From: an uncultured Blautia sp.
GTDB lineage: Bacteria; Bacillota; Clostridia; Lachnospirales; Lachnospiraceae
Reading direction: 5' to 3'
Length of the DNA: 26,588 nt
Assembly (NCBI GenBank): GCA_900765525.1
Contig: CAAFRY010000234.1
Location: 1 to 26,588 of the forward strand
In this document: positions 1-7,739 of the stretch, piece after piece
How positions within the stretch are numbered: position 1 is the first letter of the stretch
Layout: each line of letters opens with the position of its first letter
The notes under the pieces: generated by a model
Told to the model about the DNA's origin: nothing
Databases searched by the model: none
What the model saw: the letters and a program-made list of their open reading frames with translations, nothing else
Position numbers and translations under genes: made by a program

Positions 1-32
1 AGCCACCGCTACGCCTCATTCCTCCGCCTTGC

Positions 33-50
33 AGAATGAAAATTCATTCT
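33..50. repeat. Short palindrome upstream of the GH3 gene
   Basis: Eight bases on each side (AGAATGAA / TTCATTCT) around an AA centre form a near-perfect palindrome about 110 bp upstream of the GH3 promoter. It could be a regulator operator or the remains of an upstream terminator. There is no T-run next to it and the upstream gene lies outside the window, so the role is not assigned. Confidence 0.3.
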
Positions 51-159
51 ACGTCATTATGTTGAAAATGAACGTGCCAGTACACTAGGCTGTATGGCTG
101 CTGCAAATAAAAACAGGATTAAAATAGCAAGAAATAGGAAATCCAACGCAAAAAATCGG

Positions 160-188
160 TTGAGAAATCGGGGAAAAGCAAATACAAT
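160..188 (+). promoter_or_regulatory. Sigma-A-type promoter of the GH3 gene
   Basis: TTGAGA (160-165) and TACAAT (183-188) are separated by exactly 17 bases. Transcription would start near 195, giving a leader of about 85 nt before the ATG at 280. The -35 matches four of six consensus bases and the -10 five of six. No cre-like catabolite site was recognised nearby. Confidence 0.6.
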
Positions 189-279
189 AAGAAGCAGAGT
201 AAACAAAATGCAGACCCCTTCAAAGAATACAAGGGAAATGCATAGAAATACAGAATTTATTACAAGGAGGAAAAAGCCC

Positions 280-2403
280 ATGAAAAATTTCAGAAAGGAA
301 AGGGCAGAGGCCAGGAAAAAGGCAGAGGAGCTGGTCAGCAAAATGACTCTTATGGAGAAGGCGGCCCAGCTGCGGTATGACGCTGCACCGGTGGAGCGGC
401 TGGGGGTTCCCACTTACAATTACTGGAATGAAGCTCTTCACGGAGTAGCCAGGGCAGGAGTGGCCACCATGTTTCCCCAGGCCATAGCCATGGCTGCTGC
501 CTTTGACGATGAGGAAATGAAAAAGGTGGGAGATATTATCGCCACAGAAGGAAGAGCCAAATATAACGAATATGCCAAACATGAGGACAGAGATATATAT
601 AAGGGACTTACCTTCTGGTCTCCTAATGTAAATATTTTCCGTGACCCCCGCTGGGGAAGAGGACATGAAACCTATGGGGAGGACCCTTACCTTACCTCCC
701 GTCTTGGCGTGAAATTTGTGGAGGGACTTCAGGGAGACGGCCCTGTGATGAAGGCAGCCGCCTGTGCTAAGCATTTTGCGGTACACAGCGGACCTGAGGC
801 TGTCCGCCATCAGTTTGACGCAGAAGCCAGCTTAAAGGATATGTGGGAGACATATCTGCCGGCCTTTGAGGCCCTTGTGACAGAGGCAGATGTGGAGTCT
901 GTTATGGGAGCTTACAACAGAACCAACGGAGAGCCTTGCTGCGGCCACCACTATCTGATGGAAGAAGTGCTGCGGGGCAAGTGGCAGTTTGACGGACATT
1001 TTGTTTCTGACTGCTGGGCTATCAAGGATTTCCACGAAAACCATAAGGTGACCAAGAATGCCAGAGAGTCAGCAGCTTTAGCCCTGAAGAGAGGCTGTGA
1101 CGTAAACTGTGGAAACACTTACCTTCATCTTCTGGGAGCTATTGAGGATGGACTGATTACAGAGGAGGATATTACCAAGTCTGCAGTCCGGGCCCTTACC
1201 GCCAGATTCCTTATGGGGCTTTTTGACGGAAGCCAGTACGATGAAATTCCATATGAGAAGGTAGAGTGTAAGGAGCATGTGGAGGAAGCCATTGACCTTG
1301 CCAGAAAGAGCTGTGTTCTTCTGAAAAATGACGGGGTTCTTCCTATTGATAAGAGTAAAGTAAAAACCATTGGCGTGGTAGGTCCCAATGCGGACAGCAG
1401 AGCTGCATTGATTGGAAATTATCACGGAACCTCTTCCAGATATATTACGGTTCTGGAGGGAATCCAGGATGAAGCCGGAGATGATATTCGTGTGCTGTAT
1501 TCCCAGGGCTGCCATCTGTACAAAGATAAGGTGGAGAATCTGGCCTGGAATCAAGACAGGATTTCCGAGGCTGTGATTACAGCAGAACACAGCGACGTGG
1601 TGGTTATCTGCGTAGGACTGGATGAGACTTTAGAGGGAGAAGAGGGAGATACAGGAAACAGCGATGCATCCGGGGATAAGAAAGACCTGCACCTTCCTAA
1701 GGTTCAGGAGGAGCTGATTGAAAAAGTAACGGCAGTAGGCAAGCCCACCATTCTGGTTCTCATGGCAGGAAGCGCCATTGACTTAAACTACCCGGACGCT
1801 AACTGCAACGGTATTCTGCAGGCATGGTATCCCGGTGCCAGAGGCGGAAAAGCTGTAGCTGATTTGCTGTTCGGAAAAACATCCCCATCCGGAAAGCTGC
1901 CTGTAACCTTCTACAAAGATTTAGAAGGAATGCCGGAATTCACGGATTATTCCATGAAGAACCGCACCTACCGGTTCATGGAAAAAGAAGCCCTCTATCC
2001 CTTCGGATATGGTCTGACCTACGGAGATGTACAGGTTACCCAGGCCAGAATCACCAATCAGGTGACGGCGGATTCTGACATTGAGGTGGAGGTAACTCTG
2101 GAGAATAAGGGAGCAGTGGATACAGAGGATGTGGTTCAGCTTTACATCAAGGATTTAGAATCACCTTTGGCTGTCAGAAACTATAGTCTCTGTGCTTTCC
2201 AGAGAGTAGCTTTAAAAGCAGGAGAGAAGAAACAGATTTCCCTGGTAGTGAAAAACAGAGCTATGGAAGTTGTGGACGAGCAGGGACAGCGCCACATTGA
2301 CAGCAAGAGCTTCCGTATTTATGCCGGAACCTCACAGCCGGATTCCAGAAGCCAGGCTCTGACAGGTCAGAAGCCCCTGGAATTAAATGTGACACTTAGA
2401 TAA
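280..2403 (+). CDS. Glycoside hydrolase family 3 beta-glycosidase (beta-xylosidase/beta-glucosidase type)
   Basis: A 707-residue retaining exo-glycosidase. The ATG at 280 is chosen because an AAGGAGG site lies just upstream (264-270); the frame stays open to 94, but that part is lysine/arginine/asparagine-rich, overlaps the promoter and does not look like protein. Domain order is an N-terminal GH3 barrel (about 20-290) with KHFAVHSGPE and the SDCWAI motif carrying the predicted nucleophile Asp244, a C-terminal alpha/beta sandwich (about 340-570) and a fibronectin III-like domain (about 610-690, with the VVQLYIKD signature). The HFAVHSGPE and SDCWAI variants resemble xylan beta-xylosidases of family 3 more than cellobiases, but the substrate is inferred. 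There is no signal peptide, so it probably acts in the cytoplasm on imported oligosaccharides. The GH43 gene at 3858-5435 supports a xylan or arabinoxylan role. Confidence 0.93.
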   Translation: MKNFRKERAEARKKAEELVSKMTLMEKAAQLRYDAAPVERLGVPTYNYWNEALHGVARAGVATMFPQAIAMAAAFDDEEMKKVGDIIATEGRAKYNEYAKHEDRDIYKGLTFWSPNVNIFRDPRWGRGHETYGEDPYLTSRLGVKFVEGLQGDGPVMKAAACAKHFAVHSGPEAVRHQFDAEASLKDMWETYLPAFEALVTEADVESVMGAYNRTNGEPCCGHHYLMEEVLRGKWQFDGHFVSDCWAIKDFHENHKVTKNARESAALALKRGCDVNCGNTYLHLLGAIEDGLITEEDITKSAVRALTARFLMGLFDGSQYDEIPYEKVECKEHVEEAIDLARKSCVLLKNDGVLPIDKSKVKTIGVVGPNADSRAALIGNYHGTSSRYITVLEGIQDEAGDDIRVLYSQGCHLYKDKVENLAWNQDRISEAVITAEHSDVVVICVGLDETLEGEEGDTGNSDASGDKKDLHLPKVQEELIEKVTAVGKPTILVLMAGSAIDLNYPDANCNGILQAWYPGARGGKAVADLLFGKTSPSGKLPVTFYKDLEGMPEFTDYSMKNRTYRFMEKEALYPFGYGLTYGDVQVTQARITNQVTADSDIEVEVTLENKGAVDTEDVVQLYIKDLESPLAVRNYSLCAFQRVALKAGEKKQISLVVKNRAMEVVDEQGQRHIDSKSFRIYAGTSQPDSRSQALTGQKPLELNVTLR

Positions 2404-2451
2404 AGAAAGAAGATAGTTTTCTCTATAGAACCAGAGAATGCCCAATGATAT

Positions 2452-2500
2452 GATAAGGCTGTGCAGATAATCCCCCGGGATGCTGCACGGCCTTATCTTT
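2452..2500 (+). terminator. Terminator-like hairpin after the GH3 gene
   Basis: Arms 2452-2466 (GATAAGGCTGTGCAG) and 2483-2497 (CTGCACGGCCTTATC) pair over 15 positions with one G:U. Only a short T-run follows, so termination is likely but may be incomplete. Confidence 0.6.
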
Positions 2501-2610
2501 GCCAAAGGCTGGAAGAGAAGCAGGACAAGGCGGACCAGAGCAAAGTGTACAGCCTTATTTTATATACACTGAAGGTAAGGGATTGAAGGAAGAGAAAGGA
2601 CGGAAGAGAT

Positions 2611-3723
2611 ATGCAGAAATGGAAAAGAAATGTATTCGTTGCAGGTATTATGGCTTCCCTGGCCGCAGGGCTGCTGGGAGGCTGTGGAAATAGAGAAAAT
2701 CAGGAGAAACAGAGCCAGCAGGCTTCTCAAAACCAGGAGGGTGAGGAGGCTGCCAACACCGGGGAAGGTCAGGAGGACACAACCGGGGAGAAGGGAAATG
2801 ACAAGGAAGAAGGGGAGAATTCAGGAAATACCGGAAGCAGTGAAGAAACTTCCTTGGCCCAGGCAGAGCATCCCCAATTTGTGGCAGACGGTATCCGAAA
2901 GGTGGTTCTGGTGGAGGAAGGCCAAGAGATTTTTCACCTGTCCAAGGAGCCGGCTGAGTATAAAATGGACTTCGATTACTGGGAAATCCTGAATCCCTAT
3001 GATGAGACGGTTACCGTAAATACAGAGACTATGTATAATCTTTTTGATATACTTTGCGGCTTCAGCTTTCAGGCACCTGTGGCTGTGGAGGATGGGGTGG
3101 ATACGGGAATCCAGAATTCTGCTACTACCCTTACCCTGGAATATGTAAATACCCTGGATTCCAGTCAGGCGAAACAGAGTGCAGAGGCAGACAGCAGCGC
3201 TACCATTATTCTGGGAAATGAAGATGGGGCGGGAAACCGGTTTGCAGCAGTGAAGGGTTTTGAAGACCAGGTTTATAAATTGTCTGCAACAGAGTTAGAG
3301 ACAGTTTTCGGCCTGAATCCCTTTGAATTAGTTTTGAAGATTCCGGTACTGATAAATGTAGATACTGTAGAAAGTCTGGATATAAAGGCAGGAGGAGACA
3401 GCTACCAGATGAAGGTAGACTCGGCCAAAGGAAGCTATGAGTTTGGAAAAAAAGAAGTGGAGAAGGAAACCTTTACCACTCTGTACCAGGAAATTTCCGG
3501 CGTTATGGTGGAAAAAGAGATAAAAGAAGAGAAGGAAGATTCCAAAGAGCCTAAGCTGGAAATCACCTTCAACAGAAATAACAGCCAATATCCCCAGGTA
3601 AAGGTGGCTTATTACGATTATGACCAAACTTACGACAGAGTGGAAGTCAACGGAAACAGCTACTTCCTGGTAAAAGCAGAGGATGTGGACAATCTGATAA
3701 AAACCATCCAAAAGGCCTTTTGA
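2611..3723 (+). CDS. Putative lipoprotein, DUF4340-like
   Basis: A 370-residue exported protein. Residues 1-25 form a lipoprotein signal (KWKRN basic start, hydrophobic core, LLGGC lipobox with Cys25 as lipidation site). Residues 26-85 are a low-complexity Gln/Glu/Gly/Asn linker of the kind that spans the wall. The rest (about 90-370) is a mixed beta-rich domain with segments such as YWEILNPY, ATIILGNEDG and QVYKLS; this layout resembles DUF4340 proteins of Clostridia, but that assignment is by eye. The ribosome binding site (AAAGGA region) is weak and no good promoter was found in the 110 bp after the upstream hairpin, so it may depend on read-through from the GH3 gene. A strong hairpin follows the stop. 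Function unknown; a role in sugar uptake is only suggested by its glycosidase neighbours. Confidence 0.8.
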   Translation: MQKWKRNVFVAGIMASLAAGLLGGCGNRENQEKQSQQASQNQEGEEAANTGEGQEDTTGEKGNDKEEGENSGNTGSSEETSLAQAEHPQFVADGIRKVVLVEEGQEIFHLSKEPAEYKMDFDYWEILNPYDETVTVNTETMYNLFDILCGFSFQAPVAVEDGVDTGIQNSATTLTLEYVNTLDSSQAKQSAEADSSATIILGNEDGAGNRFAAVKGFEDQVYKLSATELETVFGLNPFELVLKIPVLINVDTVESLDIKAGGDSYQMKVDSAKGSYEFGKKEVEKETFTTLYQEISGVMVEKEIKEEKEDSKEPKLEITFNRNNSQYPQVKVAYYDYDQTYDRVEVNGNSYFLVKAEDVDNLIKTIQKAF

Positions 3724-3733
3724 CCGTAGAAAG

Positions 3734-3792
3734 ACCGCCCCAGCCGTCAAACAGAAATATCTTTGTTTGACCGCTGGGGCGGTTTCTTTTTC
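3734..3792 (+). terminator. Intrinsic terminator of the lipoprotein gene
   Basis: ACCGCCCCAGC (3734-3744) pairs with GCTGGGGCGGT (3773-3783), with an inner CAAAC/GTTTG stem. The hairpin is followed by TTCTTTTTCC. Confidence 0.88.
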
Positions 3793-3800
3793 CTGTATGG

Positions 3801-3846
3801 TACCCTCTTTAGCCAATGGGATGTATGCCCTTGGCTAAAGAGGGTA
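3801..3846. repeat. 16-bp perfect inverted repeat between convergent genes
   Basis: TACCCTCTTTAGCCAA (3801-3816) is exactly mirrored by 3831-3846, with an additional GGG/CCC pair in the loop. It lies just past the GH43 stop on the minus strand. No T-run follows on either strand, so it is a stable hairpin but not a textbook terminator. It may stabilise the 3' end of the GH43 transcript. Confidence 0.7.
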
Positions 3847-3857
3847 ATATCCGGGGG

Positions 3858-5435
3858 TTAAACCTCTCCCTGGTAACAGAACCAGTCAAAGTCAGCGTGG
3901 TTTTGACTGTCCGTATGGTTGGAGCTGGCATACATGCCCATATATACGCCGGTAAATCCGTTGTTTATCACGGAGCTTAACAGGGAGGCGTCCACATCCT
4001 CTATTAAAGGAAGCAGCTCCTGTTCTTCATATCCGTAGAAGAAGGAATAACCGGTGGTATGGCCGTATACACTGAGGTAAAGACGCTTGGTGCTACGGAT
4101 TTCCTTTTCTGTCACAAGCTCTCTTTTTCCGTTTTCTGTTTTCCAGAACTGGAGCATGGCTTTTCCCTGCTTATCTCTGAGGGTCATGAGATAGTGGAAG
4201 CGGTCGTCCTGAATCAAAGCAATACCAGCCTCCTCCTTGTCCCCGGCGGGAGTAAATTCCATGGCGGTTTTAGCCAGGAAGTTTTTATGCCGCTGTCTCC
4301 GCCCTACAAAGGAAGGAGTGCAGATTTCCTCCATAACCTGGGGCCGCAGAGAAAGTCTGAGAAAGCCGGGCCGTTCTGAGAGTGAGTAGAAGGGCTCTAC
4401 CGGAGGATGGATGGTGTTCCACTGCAGTTCCAGATTGGGGCTTTCAAAGTTATCCCACTGAGGCATAGGAGGATACAGGTGCCGGGGCAGTTTGGGCAGC
4501 CGCTCTTTTTCCTGGACCAGCCCGGTTTCATTGTCAATTATAGGCCAGCCGTCCTCTGCCCACACAAAAGGTACCAGGAAGGTCTCACGGCCCAGATTAT
4601 AGTGGTCTCCCTCATAGGGGCGCACGGCCAGCAGCACCATCCACCATTCGCCGTTCTGGGTCTGGGTAATGTCTGCATGTCCGGTGACAGAAATAGGGTT
4701 AAAAAGGGGCATGTGCCGGTGGGTGACAATGGGGTTTCTGGGACAGATTTCATAATCACCGTTAATGGTACGGCAGCGGGCCATCTGTACGCTGTGGTTT
4801 ACAAAGGTACCTCCTTCTGCCACCAGAAGATAATACCAGCCGTCTTTTTTATAGATATGGGGAGCTTCAATCCACTTGGAACGAGTTTTGATGCCATCCC
4901 AGATAATATATCTGGGGCCCTTAAACTGAAAGGTTTCCCTGTCCAGCTCATTGAGATAGATTCCGTGATGGCCCTCATAGAGTTCATTCTCACTGATATA
5001 ATTTCCCACATACCACATGGAACCGTCCTCGTCAAAGAACAGGCTGGGGTCAATGCCGTCAGCGCCTTTTACAAATACCGGGTCGCTCCATGGGCCTTCC
5101 GGGGCGTCGGCAGTGACAATATAGTTGTCTCTCTGTCCGTGGCGGCCCTGGGAAACAAAGGTATTGATAATGTAAAATTTTCCCTCATGGAAACGAATGG
5201 TGGGAGCCCAAAGGCCTTCTGAGGTTTCACAGTTCTTATAATCTAACTGCAGGGGACGATGAATGGCATGGCCGATTTGTTCCCAGTGGATTAAATCCTT
5301 ACTGTGAAAAATAGGCAGTCCGGGATAATACACAAAGGATGAAGTCACCATGTAGTAATCTTCCCCTACCCGACAGATGGATGGGTCAGGATAAAAGCCT
5401 GACAGCAGTGGGTTTTGAAATGTAGGTTTCAGCAT
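3858..5435 (-). CDS. Glycoside hydrolase family 43 beta-xylosidase (possibly also arabinofuranosidase)
   Basis: A 525-residue inverting glycosidase. The ATG at 5435 is preceded seven bases upstream by AGGAGG; the frame is open 19 codons further, but without a ribosome site. The five-bladed propeller (about 7-320) carries the three expected acids: Asp17 in YPDPSI (general base), Asp129 in GIDPSLFF (pKa modulator) and Glu190 in WIEAPH (general acid). Residues about 326-525 form the beta-sandwich C-terminal domain typical of the larger GH43 xylosidases, which run to roughly 530 residues, so the protein is complete. No signal peptide: it should act inside the cell on imported xylo-oligosaccharides, releasing xylose. 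It converges on the lipoprotein gene and has its own promoter divergent from mntP. Confidence 0.94.
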   Translation of the reverse strand: MLKPTFQNPLLSGFYPDPSICRVGEDYYMVTSSFVYYPGLPIFHSKDLIHWEQIGHAIHRPLQLDYKNCETSEGLWAPTIRFHEGKFYIINTFVSQGRHGQRDNYIVTADAPEGPWSDPVFVKGADGIDPSLFFDEDGSMWYVGNYISENELYEGHHGIYLNELDRETFQFKGPRYIIWDGIKTRSKWIEAPHIYKKDGWYYLLVAEGGTFVNHSVQMARCRTINGDYEICPRNPIVTHRHMPLFNPISVTGHADITQTQNGEWWMVLLAVRPYEGDHYNLGRETFLVPFVWAEDGWPIIDNETGLVQEKERLPKLPRHLYPPMPQWDNFESPNLELQWNTIHPPVEPFYSLSERPGFLRLSLRPQVMEEICTPSFVGRRQRHKNFLAKTAMEFTPAGDKEEAGIALIQDDRFHYLMTLRDKQGKAMLQFWKTENGKRELVTEKEIRSTKRLYLSVYGHTTGYSFFYGYEEQELLPLIEDVDASLLSSVINNGFTGVYMGMYASSNHTDSQNHADFDWFCYQGEV

Positions 5436-5505
5436 AAAAATACCTCCTGAACATGTTTTGTAATCATCATGGTCTATAATTTGTTTTATCATGGATTCTA
5501 AAGCT

Positions 5506-5534
5506 ATTATAGAAATGAAAGGAAAAAGGGTAAA
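5506..5534 (-). promoter_or_regulatory. Promoter of the GH43 gene
   Basis: On the minus strand TTTACC (5534-5529) and TATAAT (5511-5506) are separated by 17 bases. Transcription would start near 5499, about 64 nt before the ATG. The -10 is perfect and the -35 matches four of six. Confidence 0.65.
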
Positions 5535-5563
5535 TAGAAAAAATTGACTTTTCCCTGTAATTC

Positions 5564-5592
5564 TTGACTTTCTTATAGGAATATGATACTTT
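5564..5592 (+). promoter_or_regulatory. Probable promoter of mntP
   Basis: TTGACT (5564-5569) lies 17 bases before TACTTT (5587-5592), or 15 before GATACT (5585-5590). A second TTGACTTT lies 20 bp upstream (5544). The leader would be about 40 nt, too short for the yybP-ykoY manganese riboswitch often found before mntP. Confidence 0.45.
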
Positions 5593-5637
5593 AGTCCAAG
5601 TCAAAAATCCGGTAAAGGAACAGAGAGGAATACAAGA

Positions 5638-6198
5638 ATGGATATTATTACATTATTTACGCTGGCTGTAGGGCTTGCCATGGATGCTTTTGCGGTTTCC
5701 ATCTGCAAGGGACTGGCTCAGCAAAAATTGTCCCTGAAGCATATGCTCATTGCCGGGCTTTGGTTCGGAGGTTTTCAGGCTCTTATGCCCACCCTGGGCT
5801 ATTTTCTGGGAAGCCAGTTCCGGGACAAAATTACAGCTATAGACCATTGGATTGCCTTTATTCTCCTTGGTTTTATCGGCGTCAATATGATTCGGGAATC
5901 CCTGGATAAAGGAGACGTCTGCCCTGTGGGAGGCATGGGAGTAAAGGAGATGTTTCCTCTGGCCGTGGCTACCAGTATCGATGCTTTGGCCGTAGGGATT
6001 ACCTTTGCCTTTCTGAAGGTAAATATTTTGGTGGCAGCAGGTCTTATCGGAATTGTAACCTTTGTGATTTCTGGAATTGGAGTGAGAGTGGGAAATATTT
6101 TTGGCTCTAGGTATAAATCCAGGGCAGAGCTGGCAGGCGGAATCATTCTGGTGCTGCTGGGTCTGAAGATTTTATTGGAACATCTGGAAATTTTGTAG
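5638..6198 (+). CDS. mntP: Manganese efflux pump MntP
   Basis: A 186-residue integral membrane exporter that removes excess Mn(II) from the cytoplasm. The two family signatures are both visible: [10 protein letters not shown] near the N-terminus (Asp16) and [10 protein letters not shown] in the middle (Asp115), the acidic residues that define the metal path. About six hydrophobic helices cover the length, which is normal for MntP. The ATG follows an AGAGAGGAA stretch. The gene is divergent from the GH43 gene. No terminator separates it from the deacetylase 84 bp downstream, so partial co-transcription is possible, although that gene has its own promoter. Confidence 0.95.
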   Translation: MDIITLFTLAVGLAMDAFAVSICKGLAQQKLSLKHMLIAGLWFGGFQALMPTLGYFLGSQFRDKITAIDHWIAFILLGFIGVNMIRESLDKGDVCPVGGMGVKEMFPLAVATSIDALAVGITFAFLKVNILVAAGLIGIVTFVISGIGVRVGNIFGSRYKSRAELAGGIILVLLGLKILLEHLEIL

Positions 6199-6227
6199 AA
6201 AACAGTCAAAAATAGTCAAAATTCCTC

Positions 6228-6256
6228 TATACAAACAGGTAGACCTTGGGTATAAT
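6228..6256 (+). promoter_or_regulatory. Promoter of the polysaccharide deacetylase gene
   Basis: TATACA (6228-6233), 17 bases, TATAAT (6251-6256). The -10 box overlaps the upstream in-frame ATG at 6255, so a transcript starting near 6263 cannot use that codon; this fixes the start at 6282. Two direct copies of AGTCAAAA (6204 and 6214) sit just upstream of the -35. Confidence 0.6.
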
Positions 6257-6281
6257 GAAAAAAAAGCCTGGGGAGAAATTT

Positions 6282-7739
6282 ATGGAAGAACAAAAAAAAA
6301 GAAAAGAAACGGCGGCAAGCCAGGAAAAAGCCGGTGACAAACCATTAAAAAAGCCGGCCGCAGATGGCAGTGACAAGGCCGCAGATATTATGGAATTAAA
6401 AATTCCTGTTATGAAAAGCAGGAGAAAGCCGGTGGACAAAGAAAAAGTGTCAACGGCCAGAAGAAGTACAGATAGAAGAAGTACAGATAAAAAAAATACG
6501 GAGAGAACAAGCAGGGCTGGGTCTGTAAAACAGAATAAAACGAAAGCAGCTGGAAGCAGCCAAAGGAAAACTCTGTATAATGAGGAAAGAAAGCCTGTAA
6601 CCAGACCGTCATCTGATATAGAAGGAATGTCAGAGGAGGAGCGGGAGCATGCCAAACGGGTGGAAGCCATTCTCCAGCGGCGCAGGGCTGAGAAAGCCAA
6701 ACAGCTGCAGAGAAGGAAGATGATGCGTTTGGCGCCTTTGTGTGTTTTGGCCTTGGTAGCCTTAATCCTTCTGGGAACAGGAATCTTTAAGCTGGTGGGA
6801 AATGCTAAGCCTGCCGCTTCTAAAACCGAAACAACGGAAGAGGTAAAGCATGGTGAGATAGAGGCCCAGGAGCAGCCGGTTATGAGCAGTACGGACATAG
6901 AGAAAATGACTTCCAGTACCGTCATTTCAGGTTGGCAGTCTGACGAGACGGGAAAATGGTACCGCAATGAGGACGGAAGCTTTTACCAGAATGGGTGGAA
7001 GGAAATAGACGGAGAAAAATATTATTTCGATGAAAACGGCTATGTGAAAACCGGATGGATGAGTCTGGACGGAGAGGACTATTACTTTGATGAGGAAGGC
7101 CGGTATGACAGCACCAAGGTGCCGCCTATGGTTGCCCTTACCTTTGACGACGGCCCGGGAAAATATACCCAGGAGCTTCTGGATTGTCTGGCACAGAACG
7201 ACGCTAAGGCAACATTCTATATGCTGGGACAGAATGTAGAGCAGTACCCGGATATTGTAAAGCAGATGAACGAGCTGGGTATGGAGCTATCCAATCATAC
7301 ATATGACCACAAGATGCTGAATAAGTTGTCAGGGTCACAGATTACCGATGAGATAGAAAAGACCAGCCAGGCTATTCAGGAGGCTTCAGGAGTCCTTCCG
7401 GATACGTTAAGGCCACCCGGCGGCAGCTACAACAAACAAGTGCAGCAGCTGGCCGGAATGCCCATTGTAAAATGGAGTATTGATACAAAGGACTGGGCTA
7501 CAAAGAGCGAGGACCAGACCTATCAGTGTGTTATGGATAATGTAACCGATGGTTCCGTGGTTCTGATGCATGATATTCACGAGTGGTCTGTAAAAGCGGC
7601 TCTCCGGATGATACCGGAGCTTAAAGCCAGAGGCTTTAAGCTGGTAACCGTTCAGGAGATGGCGCAGGCCAAAGGAATTACTCTGGAAGACGGCGAGGTT
7701 TATGAATACTTCGGCGAAGGCACCCAGATGGTAGAATAA
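6282..7739 (+). CDS. Membrane-anchored polysaccharide deacetylase (NodB/PgdA-like) with wall-binding repeats
   Basis: A 485-residue type II membrane protein. Residues 1-146 are a very basic, low-complexity cytoplasmic region; 149-171 is a single membrane helix; about 217-277 holds choline/glucan-binding-type repeats (GWKEIDGEKYYFDENG, GWMSLDGEDYYFDEEG); about 282-475 is the NodB domain. All five catalytic motifs are visible: TFDDGP (Asp289 base, Asp290 metal), SNHTYDH (His339 and His343 metal), RPPGG, DTKDW and LMHDIH. It should de-N-acetylate a wall polymer, most likely peptidoglycan GlcNAc, giving lysozyme tolerance; the polymer is inferred. GGGGAG precedes the ATG at 6282. The last 62 bp overlap the convergent MFS gene. 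The long charged cytoplasmic region is unusual for PgdA. Confidence 0.9.
   Translation: MEEQKKRKETAASQEKAGDKPLKKPAADGSDKAADIMELKIPVMKSRRKPVDKEKVSTARRSTDRRSTDKKNTERTSRAGSVKQNKTKAAGSSQRKTLYNEERKPVTRPSSDIEGMSEEEREHAKRVEAILQRRRAEKAKQLQRRKMMRLAPLCVLALVALILLGTGIFKLVGNAKPAASKTETTEEVKHGEIEAQEQPVMSSTDIEKMTSSTVISGWQSDETGKWYRNEDGSFYQNGWKEIDGEKYYFDENGYVKTGWMSLDGEDYYFDEEGRYDSTKVPPMVALTFDDGPGKYTQELLDCLAQNDAKATFYMLGQNVEQYPDIVKQMNELGMELSNHTYDHKMLNKLSGSQITDEIEKTSQAIQEASGVLPDTLRPPGGSYNKQVQQLAGMPIVKWSIDTKDWATKSEDQTYQCVMDNVTDGSVVLMHDIHEWSVKAALRMIPELKARGFKLVTVQEMAQAKGITLEDGEVYEYFGEGTQMVE

Noticed and set aside
94..279. Upstream extension of the GH3 reading frame by 62 codons
   Set aside because: It is Lys/Arg/Asn-rich, contains the likely promoter and has no ribosome site; the AAGGAGG site places the start at 280.
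5570..5637. yybP-ykoY manganese riboswitch before mntP
   Set aside because: The leader is only about 40 nt and lacks the conserved loops.
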